Below, one piece after another: positions 7,008 through 16,021 of a DNA stretch of 64,000 bases. The stretch covers positions 248,001 through 312,000 of the forward strand of contig NZ_CP050699.1 in NCBI RefSeq assembly GCF_005116675.2. The letters run 5' to 3'. The notes below the pieces were generated by a model that saw only the letters and a program-made list of their open reading frames with translations, ran no database searches and was not told the origin of the DNA. Both the position numbers and the translations under genes were made by a program. This DNA is from Desulfosediminicola ganghwensis (GTDB lineage: Bacteria; Desulfobacterota; Desulfobulbia; Desulfobulbales; Desulfocapsaceae). How positions within the stretch are numbered: the first letter of the stretch is position 1; every line of letters starts with the position of its first letter.

Positions 7008-7607
7008 ATGCATATTTCAGAAGGTGTATTATCCGCTCCCGTTCTCATCACCGGTGGTGCCTTAACAGCAGTCGGCACTGCAATCGGTCTGAAGTCTATA
7101 GACTACGACCGTGTCATGCCGGTGGCCATTCTTACGGCAACGTTCTTTGTCGCTTCATTGATTCATGTGCCTATCGGCCCCAGTAGCGTTCATCTGGTAC
7201 TCAACGGCCTGCTTGGAATCCTGCTGGGCTGGGCCTGTTTTCCGGCAATCCTGATTGCTCTGTTATTACAGGCTGTCTTTTTTCAATTTGGGGGAATAAC
7301 CGTAATTGGCGTCAACACCCTGAATATGGCAGCGTCTGCCCTGGCCTGCTACTACCTGGTCCGCCCCTGGCTTGCCCAACCTAAAACCCGAGCTGCGGCA
7401 GCCTTCATTGCCGGTTTTGGAGCCATTCTGCTTGCTGCCATTTTTATGGCGGCTTCCCTGGCCCTTGCGGATATAGGCTTTCTCCGTGCAGCTCAGCTCT
7501 CAATTGTCGCCAACCTGCCGGTAATGGTCATAGAAGGCTTCATCACCATGTTCACGGTAACCTTTATTGCCCGGGTCCACCCAGACATTCTCAAAGGATA
7601 TAAATAA
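7008..7607 (+). CDS. nikM: Nickel ECF transporter substrate-specific component NikM (CbiM family)
   Basis: A 199-residue membrane protein. It begins MHISEGVLSAPVL, the metal-binding N terminus of the CbiM/NikM family in which His2 and the amino terminus coordinate the metal, and includes the conserved PIGPSSVHLVLNGLLG and a GGITVIGVNTLNM loop. It captures Ni2+ or Co2+ at the outer face. NikL and NikK neighbours and a NikR-like operator point to nickel; no cobalamin genes or B12 riboswitch are visible. The gene overlaps nikL by one base. It is the first gene of a five-gene operon (nikMLKQO). Confidence 0.88.
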   Translation: MHISEGVLSAPVLITGGALTAVGTAIGLKSIDYDRVMPVAILTATFFVASLIHVPIGPSSVHLVLNGLLGILLGWACFPAILIALLLQAVFFQFGGITVIGVNTLNMAASALACYYLVRPWLAQPKTRAAAAFIAGFGAILLAAIFMAASLALADIGFLRAAQLSIVANLPVMVIEGFITMFTVTFIARVHPDILKGYK

Positions 7608-8266
7608 TGAAAATGTTCAACTCTATAGCTACGCTGTCTCTGCTGCTCATTCTCACAGCCGGCACAGCGTTCGCCCATAAGGTACGGGTCTTTGCCTACG
7701 TTGAAGGAAATGACATTGTCGGAGAGACAGCCTTCAGCGGTGGTAAATCTGCCAAAAACGTAGCCGTCGAAGTGTATAACGATGCCGACAACGCCCTGAT
7801 CAGCTCAACCACTACCGATGAAAAGGGAGAGTTCTCCCTGCCCATCCCTGATCTCGCCAGGGAACAAAGTCTTAACCTGAAGATTGTCGTCAATGGTGGA
7901 GATGGCCACAGAAACAGCTGGCTATTGAATGCAGATGAGTACCTGCCTGCACCTGAACCCAACGACACTAATCAGGTAGCCCCACCTGCAGCGCAGACAC
8001 CGGCAGAGGTCAGCCCTGCCGCAAAAGGTGTTCCTGGCCTGCCAGGTGCAGAAATCCGGCAGGCAATAGATGAAGAGACACTACGTCGTATTGTCGACGA
8101 GTCTGTAGAAAAACAGTTGAGACCTGTGAAGCATATGCTCGCTCAAACCAAGGAGAAGCAGATATCACTGCAGGATATCATAGGCGGCCTCGGCTATATT
8201 TTTGGTCTTGCCGGCGTCGCGGCATACTTCTCATCACGAAAAAAATCCGAGAAAGGAGAACATTAA
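7607..8266 (+). CDS. nikL: NikL-like accessory protein of nickel ECF transporter
   Basis: A 219-residue envelope protein with an N-terminal signal peptide ending in AFA (about residue 23) and a mature protein starting HKVRVFAYVEG, so a histidine becomes the exposed N terminus. An immunoglobulin-like domain with the motif TTDEKGEFSLPIP follows, then a Pro/Ala-rich linker (about 120-145) and a C-terminal membrane segment around DIIGGLGYIFGLAGVAAYF. This layout is that of NikL, the small component that replaces NikN in some nickel importers. It overlaps nikM and nikK by one base each, so translation is coupled. The N-terminal histidine may help pass metal to NikM, which is inference. Confidence 0.78.
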   Translation: MKMFNSIATLSLLLILTAGTAFAHKVRVFAYVEGNDIVGETAFSGGKSAKNVAVEVYNDADNALISSTTTDEKGEFSLPIPDLAREQSLNLKIVVNGGDGHRNSWLLNADEYLPAPEPNDTNQVAPPAAQTPAEVSPAAKGVPGLPGAEIRQAIDEETLRRIVDESVEKQLRPVKHMLAQTKEKQISLQDIIGGLGYIFGLAGVAAYFSSRKKSEKGEH

Positions 8267-9045
8267 TGATCCGCAACATGATTGTCGCCGGTTGTGCTAC
8301 CGGTATACTTTTATGCGGTGCCGGGCAAACCATGGCGCATTTCGGCATGGTTATTCCCTCTGAAAATATCGTCACCCAGCAAAAGAAAAATATCGACATC
8401 AACCTGTCTTTTTCCCACCCATTTGAACTGATCGGCATGGACATGGTGAAACCGACCCGTTTCTACGTGGTTGCTGAAGGTGAACAGACCGACCTGCTCA
8501 ATTCCCTGCATGAGGCAGAGGTTATGGGCCACCAGGGCTGGGCAACCAACTTTAAAGTGAAGCGTCCCGGCGTGTATCACTTTGTCATGGAACCGCAACC
8601 ATACTGGGAACCAGCCGAAGACCTCTCGATCATTCACTACACGAAAACCATTGTCGCCGCCTACGGAGATGATGAAGGCTGGGACGAACCAGTCGGTTTA
8701 CCGACCGAGATTGTGCCGATGCTGAGACCGTTCGGCAATTATGCCGGTAACAGCTTCACGGGGCAGGTACTTATCGACGGCAAGCCCGCCGCCAATGCTG
8801 AGGTGGAGGTTGAGTTATATAACCGCGACGGCAAATACCAGGCACCAGGCGACTACCATGTAACCCAGGTAATCACCGCGGATGAAAACGGTGTCTTTTC
8901 CTTCACCTGCCCCAAACCTGGCTGGTGGGGCTTTTCAGCGTTATCAGAGGCCGACTACACAATCAAAAATCCAGAGGGTGAGGATAAAGGTGTCGAACTG
9001 GGCGCCGTTCTCTGGACCTACCTCAACGAATACCAATTACAGTGA
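8266..9045 (+). CDS. nikK: NikK-like periplasmic protein (DUF4198) of nickel transporter
   Basis: A 259-residue secreted protein with a signal peptide cleaved after TMA, leaving HFGMVIPS as mature N terminus. Members of DUF4198 found next to NikM/NikL (called NikK) have the same exposed histidine. The C-terminal half holds a carboxypeptidase-regulatory-like beta domain (VLIDGKPAANAEVEVELY, then TADENGVFSF). It probably binds nickel in the periplasm and hands it to the transporter. It shares a one-base overlap with nikL and a four-base GTGA overlap with the cbiQ-type gene, indicating tight co-translation. Confidence 0.78.
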   Translation: MIRNMIVAGCATGILLCGAGQTMAHFGMVIPSENIVTQQKKNIDINLSFSHPFELIGMDMVKPTRFYVVAEGEQTDLLNSLHEAEVMGHQGWATNFKVKRPGVYHFVMEPQPYWEPAEDLSIIHYTKTIVAAYGDDEGWDEPVGLPTEIVPMLRPFGNYAGNSFTGQVLIDGKPAANAEVEVELYNRDGKYQAPGDYHVTQVITADENGVFSFTCPKPGWWGFSALSEADYTIKNPEGEDKGVELGAVLWTYLNEYQLQ

Positions 9046-9797
9046 TATTCGAACAATTCAGTCAGGGTAATTCCCTGCTTCATAGAACAGACACCAGGGT
9101 CAAGCTGGTCAGCGCCACGGCGCTGACCCTGGTACTGGCACTGACAAAGAGCTACCAGGTCGCATCGTACGGCCTGGTGCTCGCCACGCTGCTGGTTTTC
9201 ATGGCCAGGCTGAACCTCAAAAGTGTTTTACTGCGTCTGGCGGTGGTCAACAGTTTTACCATCTTTCTCTGGCTGACCCTGCCCCTGACCTATCCCGGCC
9301 AGGCTATTGCCACACTTGGGCCACTTGGTATCAGCGATGCTGGAGTGCATATGGCTTTGCTCATCACCTTGAAGACCAATGGTATCGTCCTGCTCTGCAT
9401 CGCCCTGCTTGCGACTTCAAACATCGCCGATATCGGCCACAGCCTGAACAGACTGCACTTTCCCGAAAAGCTCTGCCTGCTGCTGCTCTTTTCTTATCGT
9501 TATGTATTCCTCATTCATCAGGAATTTCAACGTCTGGTACGAGCCGCCCGCCTCCGTTGTTTCAGGCCCGCCACCAATATGCACACCTACCGTACCTATG
9601 GGTATCTTTTCGGCATGACCCTGGTGAACAGTTGGCATCGCGCCGAGCGGGTCAATCAGGCGATGACGCTGCGTGGATTCCATGGTAGATTTTACAGCTT
9701 GAATGAAAAGTCCTGTTCCAGATCAGATCTGGTCTTTGTAGTTGCTATGATCTTCGTCGCCGCCGGACTCGGCTCGTTTGAGCTGCTTGTGTTGTAG
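9042..9797 (+). CDS. nikQ: ECF transporter transmembrane component NikQ (CbiQ family)
   Basis: A 251-residue integral membrane protein of the CbiQ/EcfT family, with about five hydrophobic segments. The cytoplasmic coupling helices carry the expected Ala-Arg motif: RAARLRCF (about residues 166-173) and the later NQAMTLRGFHGR. These contact the ATPase. The start is GTG at 9042, which overlaps the nikK stop codon (GTGA). The operon position makes it the energy-coupling subunit between NikM and the ATPase downstream. Confidence 0.87.
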   Translation: MIFEQFSQGNSLLHRTDTRVKLVSATALTLVLALTKSYQVASYGLVLATLLVFMARLNLKSVLLRLAVVNSFTIFLWLTLPLTYPGQAIATLGPLGISDAGVHMALLITLKTNGIVLLCIALLATSNIADIGHSLNRLHFPEKLCLLLLFSYRYVFLIHQEFQRLVRAARLRCFRPATNMHTYRTYGYLFGMTLVNSWHRAERVNQAMTLRGFHGRFYSLNEKSCSRSDLVFVVAMIFVAAGLGSFELLVL

Positions 9798-9827
9798 TTG
9801 CCAATCTTCCTCAAGGACACCCCTGAT

Positions 9828-10568
9828 ATGAAACAACCGGCAATCCTCACCCTTCGGGATATAACTTTTTGCCATTCCATACAATCGACCCCGGTTCTTG
9901 ACGACTTCAACATGGAGTTTCGCCAAGGGCAGCGGCTGGGCCTGATCGGGCCTAACGGTTGCGGCAAAACAACCCTATTTCATATCATCATGGGTTTACA
10001 CGAACCCACCTCGGGGTCAATTCTTTTTCGCGGTAAAGAACTCTCCGACAAAAAGGATTTCGATATTCTACGCAAAGAGATTGGCCTGCTCTTTCAGGAT
10101 GCCGATGATCAGCTTTTTTCCCCGACTGTCCTCGAAGATATCGCCTTTGGCCCGCTCAACCTGGGTGCAACCCCGCAAGAGGCGAAGGATATCGCCGTCC
10201 GCACATTAAATAACCTCGGCCTCGATGATTTCGCCAATCGCATTACCCATCAGCTCTCCGGCGGTGAGAAAAAACTTGTCTCGCTGGCAACCATCCTCGC
10301 CATGGAGCCCAAGGCTGTTCTGCTTGATGAACCGACCAACAATCTCGACCCCGCGACCCGCCACAAGCTTATCCACATTCTGCGGGATCTCGATGTCGCC
10401 TATATCATCATTTCACATGATTGGGATTTTCTCTCGGACACCTGCGACGACATCTACTCCATGCAGAACGGCAAGGTTACCGACTGCGGCAAAGCCCATC
10501 TGCATAACCACAGCCACGCCCACGCTCATGGTGAGCAGCCGCACCGCCATGGACATGGTCGTGCGTAA
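9828..10568 (+). CDS. nikO: ECF transporter ATPase NikO (CbiO family) with His-rich tail
   Basis: A 246-residue ABC ATPase that powers the nickel importer. It has Walker A GPNGCGKTTL, Q-loop LLFQDADDQLF, signature LSGGEKKLVSL, Walker B AVLLDEPTNNLD and the switch histidine in IIISHDWDF. The ATG at 9828 is chosen over an in-frame TTG at 9798 because AAGGA lies about ten bases before the ATG. The last 25 residues are very rich in histidine (HNHSHAHAHG, then HRHGHG), unlike CbiO core proteins, and probably bind nickel or act as a sensor or reserve. It converges with the ExeA-OmpA gene 41 bases downstream with no clear terminator between them. Confidence 0.9.
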   Translation: MKQPAILTLRDITFCHSIQSTPVLDDFNMEFRQGQRLGLIGPNGCGKTTLFHIIMGLHEPTSGSILFRGKELSDKKDFDILRKEIGLLFQDADDQLFSPTVLEDIAFGPLNLGATPQEAKDIAVRTLNNLGLDDFANRITHQLSGGEKKLVSLATILAMEPKAVLLDEPTNNLDPATRHKLIHILRDLDVAYIIISHDWDFLSDTCDDIYSMQNGKVTDCGKAHLHNHSHAHAHGEQPHRHGHGRA

Positions 10569-10609
10569 GCTGCATTTCTTCTGTTTACCCGGATATGTTC
10601 TGAAAAAAT

Positions 10610-12733
10610 TTATTCAACCAGTTCGATCTCAACTCTCCTGTTTAGGCTACGCCCATTTGTGGTATTATTTGAGGCCACAGGCACATTGCTGCCATAGCCT
10701 TTGACCATTATCTGTCCGGGATCAACTCCCCTGCCAAGGAAATAACTCCTCAGCATATTGGCTCTGGAAAGTGAAAGACGATAGTTGTAATTCAGAGAAC
10801 CATGGGAATCTGTGTGGCCTGAGATCTTGATTGTCGCGCTGGGCCGCTGTTTTAAGTGGGCAACCAGAGCCTCTAGACCTGCCAAGTCACCAAAGTCAAA
10901 GTCGCTCGAATCATGATTGAACCGCAGTATCAGCACTCCCTGTGGTACTTCTGATGCAATATTTTTCATCCGGAACCGCACCATTGGTCGTTTTTTTGCT
11001 GTTGTCGAATCACCACTTCTTGAGTTGTTAACCACTGCGGACAGGACCGCAACAGAGGTTAATGTATCCTGAGGCGAGTCGGCCCGACTCATCTGGCCTT
11101 GCTCTATCTCATTCAGCTCGGTCTCAGTAGTACTTGGCACACCATTCTCATCAACAGCCCCCCCTTCTTCGCTCTCCCCGATCAGGATTTCATCCGCTCC
11201 AATTGTGCTCTTTTCGCCCACAGGCTGATCTTCAACTTCTGCCACGACCCCTGTAACTGGTTGTCTGGAATCTTCAGTCAGGTCTTCCGCCGCAACCTCG
11301 GTTGAGCCATCACCTTGGTCAGTTATAGTGCTCCCTATAACGTCTTGTGCTGATTGGTCACCTGCCGGTTCTGTCTCAAATCTTTTTAAATTATTGCCTG
11401 ATTGGAGTTCGATCTCTATCGGTTCCTTGACCGGTTTGTCATGGAAATGCATTTCATTGTCTTGAGCTTCCACTACATTTGAACGTACTCTCGTTTCGGT
11501 TCCTTGCCTTTTGTCGCCCGGCTCACCTTCTGCCTTGTCGGCTCGCCTCTCGTCCGGTTTCAGCGTTGTCGTCTGTTCATCAACCATTTCTGTAATGTTT
11601 GGCCGCTCCAGCACCAGTTTCTCGGTCAACCACTTGTATCCTGTCAGGAAGGTTCCCGGTGCCAAAATATAGAAAATCATTAAACCAGCAAACAGTATGG
11701 CCGCAGTGGTCATTATTCCTGATAGTAGACGATTGGCCTTCTCCTGCTTGAGATCAGTCCGAAGATCATCATTACCACTGGCATATTCAGCTGCTGGAGC
11801 AGAGGGTCCGGGGTTTGCCTTCCCCCCCTCGTCTCTGGCAACAGCTACCGCGGCGACTGCCGGCTTAGTCCGTCTGGGCTGGATGGCAGGAGGAATCGGT
11901 CGAGGCGGCGGCACTGCTTTTCTGGTATATTGCGGGATTTTCAAATCATGGGCACAGATCCGCACCATGTCCGCGTCAATAACACGCCTCTCCTTCACAT
12001 AACCGTTGAGCAGGCAGTGATCGCAGATGATATTTATCCGCCTCGGAAAGCCACCTGAGTAGGCGTGGATTTCGCGCACAGCCCTATCGTTAAACAATCG
12101 CTCAGTCGTGCCGGCAATTTTCAACCTGTGAACTATATACCTGCCGACCTCCACCTCCGAAAGCGGATTGAGGTGATAATTGAGGGTAAGACGCTGGGCC
12201 ACGGCCCTGTTCTCAGTCTGCTCAAGCACCTGATTAAACTCATCCTGGCCAATAAAAAAAATATTGAGAAGATTGTTTCCGTCCTTCTGAATGTTTGACA
12301 GGAGTCGAATCTCTTCCAGCAGATCCTGGGTAAGGAGCTGCGCCTCATCAATAAGCAGCAGCACTTTTTTATTTTCTGCGTAAGCAATCTCCAGTAGATC
12401 ACTGAAATACATCAAAAAGCGACCCTTACTCTTAAATTCCTTCTTTATGTTGAATGCCCGGGCTACATAATTAAAGAAATCGTTCAACTCCAACCTCGGA
12501 TCAGGAACAAAGGCATGCAACACATCTGCACTCAGATTCCTGATCAAGGTGTTGATAAGAGTGGTTTTTCCTGTCCCGACATCTCCTGTCAGCAACATAA
12601 ACCCCTTATTATCGAGCACTCCATAGGTCAGGGTTGCCAACGCCTCTCTATGCTTTTCGCCCAGCCAGATAAATTTAGGGTCCGATGATATCTGAAACGG
12701 CTTCGACTCCAACCCATAGTAGGAAAGATACAT
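10610..12733 (-). CDS. ExeA/GspA-type AAA ATPase fused to a C-terminal OmpA domain
   Basis: A 707-residue inner-membrane protein. The N-terminal 270 residues are an ExeA-like ATPase: opening MYLSYYGLESKPF, Walker A GDVGTGKTTL (about 50-59), Walker B VLLLIDEAQLL and the GGFPRRINIICD sensor region. A Pro/Ala-rich linker leads to one membrane helix (about 340-362), then about 230 residues of acidic, low-complexity sequence, and an OmpA/MotB peptidoglycan-binding domain (HTDSHG, then LSLSRANMLRSYF, RSLNRRVEI) ends the chain. ExeA normally works with ExeB to insert secretin rings through the cell wall; here the wall-binding function is supplied by an OmpA domain instead of the usual one. AGGTG precedes the ATG. 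No secretion genes lie next to it. Confidence 0.85.
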   Translation of the reverse strand: MYLSYYGLESKPFQISSDPKFIWLGEKHREALATLTYGVLDNKGFMLLTGDVGTGKTTLINTLIRNLSADVLHAFVPDPRLELNDFFNYVARAFNIKKEFKSKGRFLMYFSDLLEIAYAENKKVLLLIDEAQLLTQDLLEEIRLLSNIQKDGNNLLNIFFIGQDEFNQVLEQTENRAVAQRLTLNYHLNPLSEVEVGRYIVHRLKIAGTTERLFNDRAVREIHAYSGGFPRRINIICDHCLLNGYVKERRVIDADMVRICAHDLKIPQYTRKAVPPPRPIPPAIQPRRTKPAVAAVAVARDEGGKANPGPSAPAAEYASGNDDLRTDLKQEKANRLLSGIMTTAAILFAGLMIFYILAPGTFLTGYKWLTEKLVLERPNITEMVDEQTTTLKPDERRADKAEGEPGDKRQGTETRVRSNVVEAQDNEMHFHDKPVKEPIEIELQSGNNLKRFETEPAGDQSAQDVIGSTITDQGDGSTEVAAEDLTEDSRQPVTGVVAEVEDQPVGEKSTIGADEILIGESEEGGAVDENGVPSTTETELNEIEQGQMSRADSPQDTLTSVAVLSAVVNNSRSGDSTTAKKRPMVRFRMKNIASEVPQGVLILRFNHDSSDFDFGDLAGLEALVAHLKQRPSATIKISGHTDSHGSLNYNYRLSLSRANMLRSYFLGRGVDPGQIMVKGYGSNVPVASNNTTNGRSLNRRVEIELVE

Positions 12734-13018
12734 TTGTCGTTCACCTGAGTGTTATTTAAGTACAACATATTGAGAAATTTCTTTGCAACGTATGCTGAAC
12801 AGACACGATCCATGCTTTATAACAAAGCAAATCTACATCGATTCCATTGAATATTTGACAAACTGATCCGAAAGCCTCTCTAACACATTATCTACCCTGG
12901 AATATCATTGCAACAGTTTGATAGAAAGAGAGATTTATCTTAACTTTTCATATCAGACCTGCACTCCGCTGCAACGCACCTCCATGCTTCAGACATTTTT
13001 GTTCCTCGCCTACATAAA

Positions 13019-13034
13019 TGTCTATCATCATACA
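13019..13034 (+). promoter_or_regulatory. NifA upstream activator site
   Basis: TGT (13019-13021), ten bases, ACA (13032-13034): an exact TGT-N10-ACA NifA-binding consensus, 107 bases upstream of the -24 element, inside the usual 80-150 base range. Confidence 0.75.
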
Positions 13035-13125
13035 TCATCCTACTCATCACAGAAATTCTTCACACCTCCCAGATCCCCTCGATATCCCTCTGTATTTACG
13101 ATCTTTGAACATTCTCTCCGACAAC

Positions 13126-13141
13126 TGGCACAGTGGTTGCT
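13126..13141 (+). promoter_or_regulatory. Sigma54 (-24/-12) promoter of nifEN
   Basis: TGGCAC (13126-13131), five bases, TTGCT (13137-13141). The GG and GC doublets are separated by exactly ten bases as sigma54 requires. Transcription should start near 13152, about 45 bases before the nifE ATG. Confidence 0.85.
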
Positions 13142-13197
13142 CTTCTCACTGCAAAGTCAGTGAACGTAACCATGCGAAGAGACCGAAAGGAAACACT

Positions 13198-14556
13198 ATG
13201 GAACCATTACATATACTTAAAGAGCGAAAAGCCCAGATCCACCGCAAAGGCGATGCACCTTTTGCCCTTGAATGCAACAAGGATAGCCTCGCAGGTGCAG
13301 TAAGCCAGCGGGCCTGCGTCTTTTGTGGTTCGCGGGTCGTGCTCTACCCCATTGCCGATGCAGTTCACCTGGTACACGGGCCAATCGGATGTGCTGTCTA
13401 TACCTGGGATATACGAGGCGCACTTTCTTCAGGCCCCGAGCTGCACCGGCTCTCTTTTTCCACTGATCTTCAGGAGATGGATGTGATTTTTGGTGGTGAG
13501 CCGAAATTGTACAAGGCACTCATTGAGCTTATCGACCGGCATCAGCCGAAAGCCGCTTTCGTCTACTCCACATGCATTGTCGGCCTCATCGGCGACGACC
13601 TCCAGGCGGTCTGCAAACGTGTTGAAAAAGAAAAAGGAATCCCCGTACTGCCTGTCATGTCCGAAGGATTTAAGGGCAACAAAAGAGCGGGCTACAAAGC
13701 CGCCTGCAACGCCATGGAAAAACTGGTCGGCACCGGTGACACAAGTGGTATTTCCAAACACAGTATCAATATTCTCGGCGACTTCAACCTGGCTGGCGAA
13801 ATCTGGCTTATCCGCGACTATTACCAGCGTATCGGTATCGAAGTGGTGGCCAATATTACCGGCGACGGCCGAATCGACGATATCAAACGGAGCCACGGTG
13901 CCTCACTCAACGTCGTCCAGTGTTCCGGTGCCACCATGGATCTGGCCAACATGATGGAAGAACGGTTCAACATCCCCAATATCCGCGTTTCCTACTTCGG
14001 TGTCGAAGATATGGCCGAATCCCTTTACGAGGTCGCCCGCTACTTTAATGATGCGGAGATGATGGAAAAGGCCCGCATACTGGTTCGTGATGAACTGGAA
14101 ACTTTGCTTCCCGAACTCCAGCAATATAAAGCCGCTCTCACCGGCAAGCGTGCTGCCATCTATGTGGGAGGTGCCTTCAAGGCCTTCTCCCTGGTCAAAG
14201 CTTTCCGCCTGCTGGGTATGGATGTGGTCATGGTCGGCTCCCAGACTGGTACTGCCGAAGACTATGAAGAGCTTCAGGAAATTACCGATGAGGGAACCAT
14301 CATCATCGATGACGCCAACCCTCTGGAACTCTCAGCCTTCATCCGCGAAAAGGATGTGGACATCTTTGTTGGCGGCGTCAAGGAACGCCCCATCGCCTAC
14401 AAGCTCGGTGTGGCCTTTTGCGATCACAACCACGAGCGCAAGGAGTTGCTGGCCGGTTTCAGCGGCATGCTCAACTTCGCCAAAGAAGTATACAGCTCGG
14501 TTATGAGCCCCGTGTGGCAGTTCGTTCCCAGAAGAGCAGAGGAGGAAATCTCATGA
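13198..14556 (+). CDS. nifE: Nitrogenase FeMo-cofactor scaffold protein NifE
   Basis: A 452-residue NifE, the alpha-like subunit of the NifEN scaffold on which the NifB cluster is matured to iron-molybdenum cofactor. Cysteines expected to hold the [4Fe-4S] cluster are present at Cys40 (QRACVFCGSR), Cys65 (HGPIGCAVYTW) and Cys126 (STCIVGLIGDD). The pattern HGPIGC followed by the late VGGVKERPIAYKLGV segment is diagnostic for NifE rather than NifD. The ATG at 13198 has an AAGGA ribosome site eight bases upstream. A sigma54 promoter and NifA site precede it. It overlaps nifN by four bases (ATGA). nifH, nifD and nifK are not in the window. Confidence 0.95.
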   Translation: MEPLHILKERKAQIHRKGDAPFALECNKDSLAGAVSQRACVFCGSRVVLYPIADAVHLVHGPIGCAVYTWDIRGALSSGPELHRLSFSTDLQEMDVIFGGEPKLYKALIELIDRHQPKAAFVYSTCIVGLIGDDLQAVCKRVEKEKGIPVLPVMSEGFKGNKRAGYKAACNAMEKLVGTGDTSGISKHSINILGDFNLAGEIWLIRDYYQRIGIEVVANITGDGRIDDIKRSHGASLNVVQCSGATMDLANMMEERFNIPNIRVSYFGVEDMAESLYEVARYFNDAEMMEKARILVRDELETLLPELQQYKAALTGKRAAIYVGGAFKAFSLVKAFRLLGMDVVMVGSQTGTAEDYEELQEITDEGTIIIDDANPLELSAFIREKDVDIFVGGVKERPIAYKLGVAFCDHNHERKELLAGFSGMLNFAKEVYSSVMSPVWQFVPRRAEEEIS

Positions 14557-15908
14557 GCAAGATGCCTAATTACATATCGACCACCAACGCCTGCAAACTC
14601 TGCAAACCACTTGGTGCTTCACTCGCCTTCAGGGGTATTGAGGGGGCGGTCCCCTTCCTGCATGGTTCGCAGGGCTGCGCCACCTACATGCGACGATACA
14701 TTATCAGCCATTTCAATGAACCGATAGATATCGCCTCTTCTTCTCTTGGTGAGAAACATGCGATTTACGGTGGCTCAGCCAACCTGAAGCTGGGCTTGAA
14801 AAATGTCACAGCGAAATACTCCCCGGAGCTGATTGGCGTGGCAACCACCTGTCTGACCGAAACTATCGGTGATGATGTACAGATGATTATTCAGGAGTAC
14901 AGGGACGAATTTCAAAGCGGTGCCGGTGAACCACTCATCGTCTCGGTCTCTACCCCGAGTTACTCAGGTTCGCACATGGAAGGATTCCATGCCGCCACCA
15001 AAGCAGTGGTTGAGCAGTTAAGCAGTGGAGGTGAACGGAACACCACCATCAACATCCTGCCGGGATTCATTTCAGCCGCCGATCTCAGATATCTCAAAGA
15101 GCTGGTCAGCGACTTTGATCTCAGTGCCACCATTCTCCCTGATTACTCTGAGACTCTCGATGGTGAAGCGCTTAACGAATATCCCCTTATTCCCAAGGGC
15201 GGTACCCCCTTATCCGCTATTACCAGGATGGGGTGTTCGAAAAAAACTCTTGAGTGCGGGCGAACCCTGCCCGACTCAACCGCCGGGACAAGTTTAAAAG
15301 TGAACCATCAGGTGCCCTTGACCCGACTGGGCCTCCCTATCGGTATCCGCGAGACTGATACCTTTATGTCTGCTCTTGCCGAGGTAAGTGGCAATCCTGT
15401 TCCTGAAAAATATGCCACAGCCAGAGGACGTCTGGTCGACGCTCTGGTCGACGGCCATAAATACATCTTCGGTAAACGGGCCATCGTTTACGGAGAGGAA
15501 GATATGGTGGTCGGCATTACCGCTTTACTGGCCGAAATCGGTGTCCACCCGGTGCTATGTGCTTCCGGCGGCAAAAGCGGCAAGTTTAAAAACAGCATCG
15601 AAGCAGTGCTGGAAGGGCTCAACTGCGAGCTGCCTGAGGTTCATGAAAATGTCGACTTCTTCGACATAGAGGAGCGCGCGACAGAACTCAAGGCAGACAT
15701 GCTGGTTGGTCACTCCAAAGGCTACACCTTTTCCAGAAAAGCCAATATCCCTCTTATCCGCGTTGGTTTTCCAATTCACGACCGCGTGGGAGGACAACGG
15801 CTACTGCACATTGGTTACCACGGAGCCCAGCAACTGTTTGACACCATCACCAACACCATGATCGCCAAAAAACAGGACGACTCCGACGTTGGCTACAGCT
15901 ACATGTAG
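14553..15908 (+). CDS. nifN: Nitrogenase FeMo-cofactor scaffold protein NifN
   Basis: A 451-residue NifN, beta-like partner of NifE. The N terminus has CKLC (Cys14 and Cys17) and a HGSQGCATYMRRYI block (Cys42), the NifN/NifK cluster-ligand region, followed by TTCLTETIGDDV. It lacks the long N-terminal extension of NifK, and gene order nifE-nifN-nifB fits. An AGGAGG site sits at about 14540 before the ATG at 14553, which overlaps the nifE stop codon. Length is normal. The 113 bases after the stop, before nifB, show no terminator, so the three genes are probably one transcript. Confidence 0.93.
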   Translation: MSKMPNYISTTNACKLCKPLGASLAFRGIEGAVPFLHGSQGCATYMRRYIISHFNEPIDIASSSLGEKHAIYGGSANLKLGLKNVTAKYSPELIGVATTCLTETIGDDVQMIIQEYRDEFQSGAGEPLIVSVSTPSYSGSHMEGFHAATKAVVEQLSSGGERNTTINILPGFISAADLRYLKELVSDFDLSATILPDYSETLDGEALNEYPLIPKGGTPLSAITRMGCSKKTLECGRTLPDSTAGTSLKVNHQVPLTRLGLPIGIRETDTFMSALAEVSGNPVPEKYATARGRLVDALVDGHKYIFGKRAIVYGEEDMVVGITALLAEIGVHPVLCASGGKSGKFKNSIEAVLEGLNCELPEVHENVDFFDIEERATELKADMLVGHSKGYTFSRKANIPLIRVGFPIHDRVGGQRLLHIGYHGAQQLFDTITNTMIAKKQDDSDVGYSYM

Positions 15909-16021
15909 AGCACAGGAAATTATCGACTCAAGCAATATTCAATATCGCTTCAATACCGTTACATATTGCGACAACAGAGGCTCACAACTCCGGTCAGCCT
16001 CACTGATAAAAGGCCAATACC

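Larger units (their letters stand above)
12734..13197 (+). other. Divergent intergenic region with nifE promoter
   Basis: No gene is supported in these 464 bases. They hold the NifA site and sigma54 promoter for nifEN at 13019-13141. A frame running into nifE from 13018 is open but begins before the predicted transcription start, so it is not used as the gene start. Confidence 0.7.
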
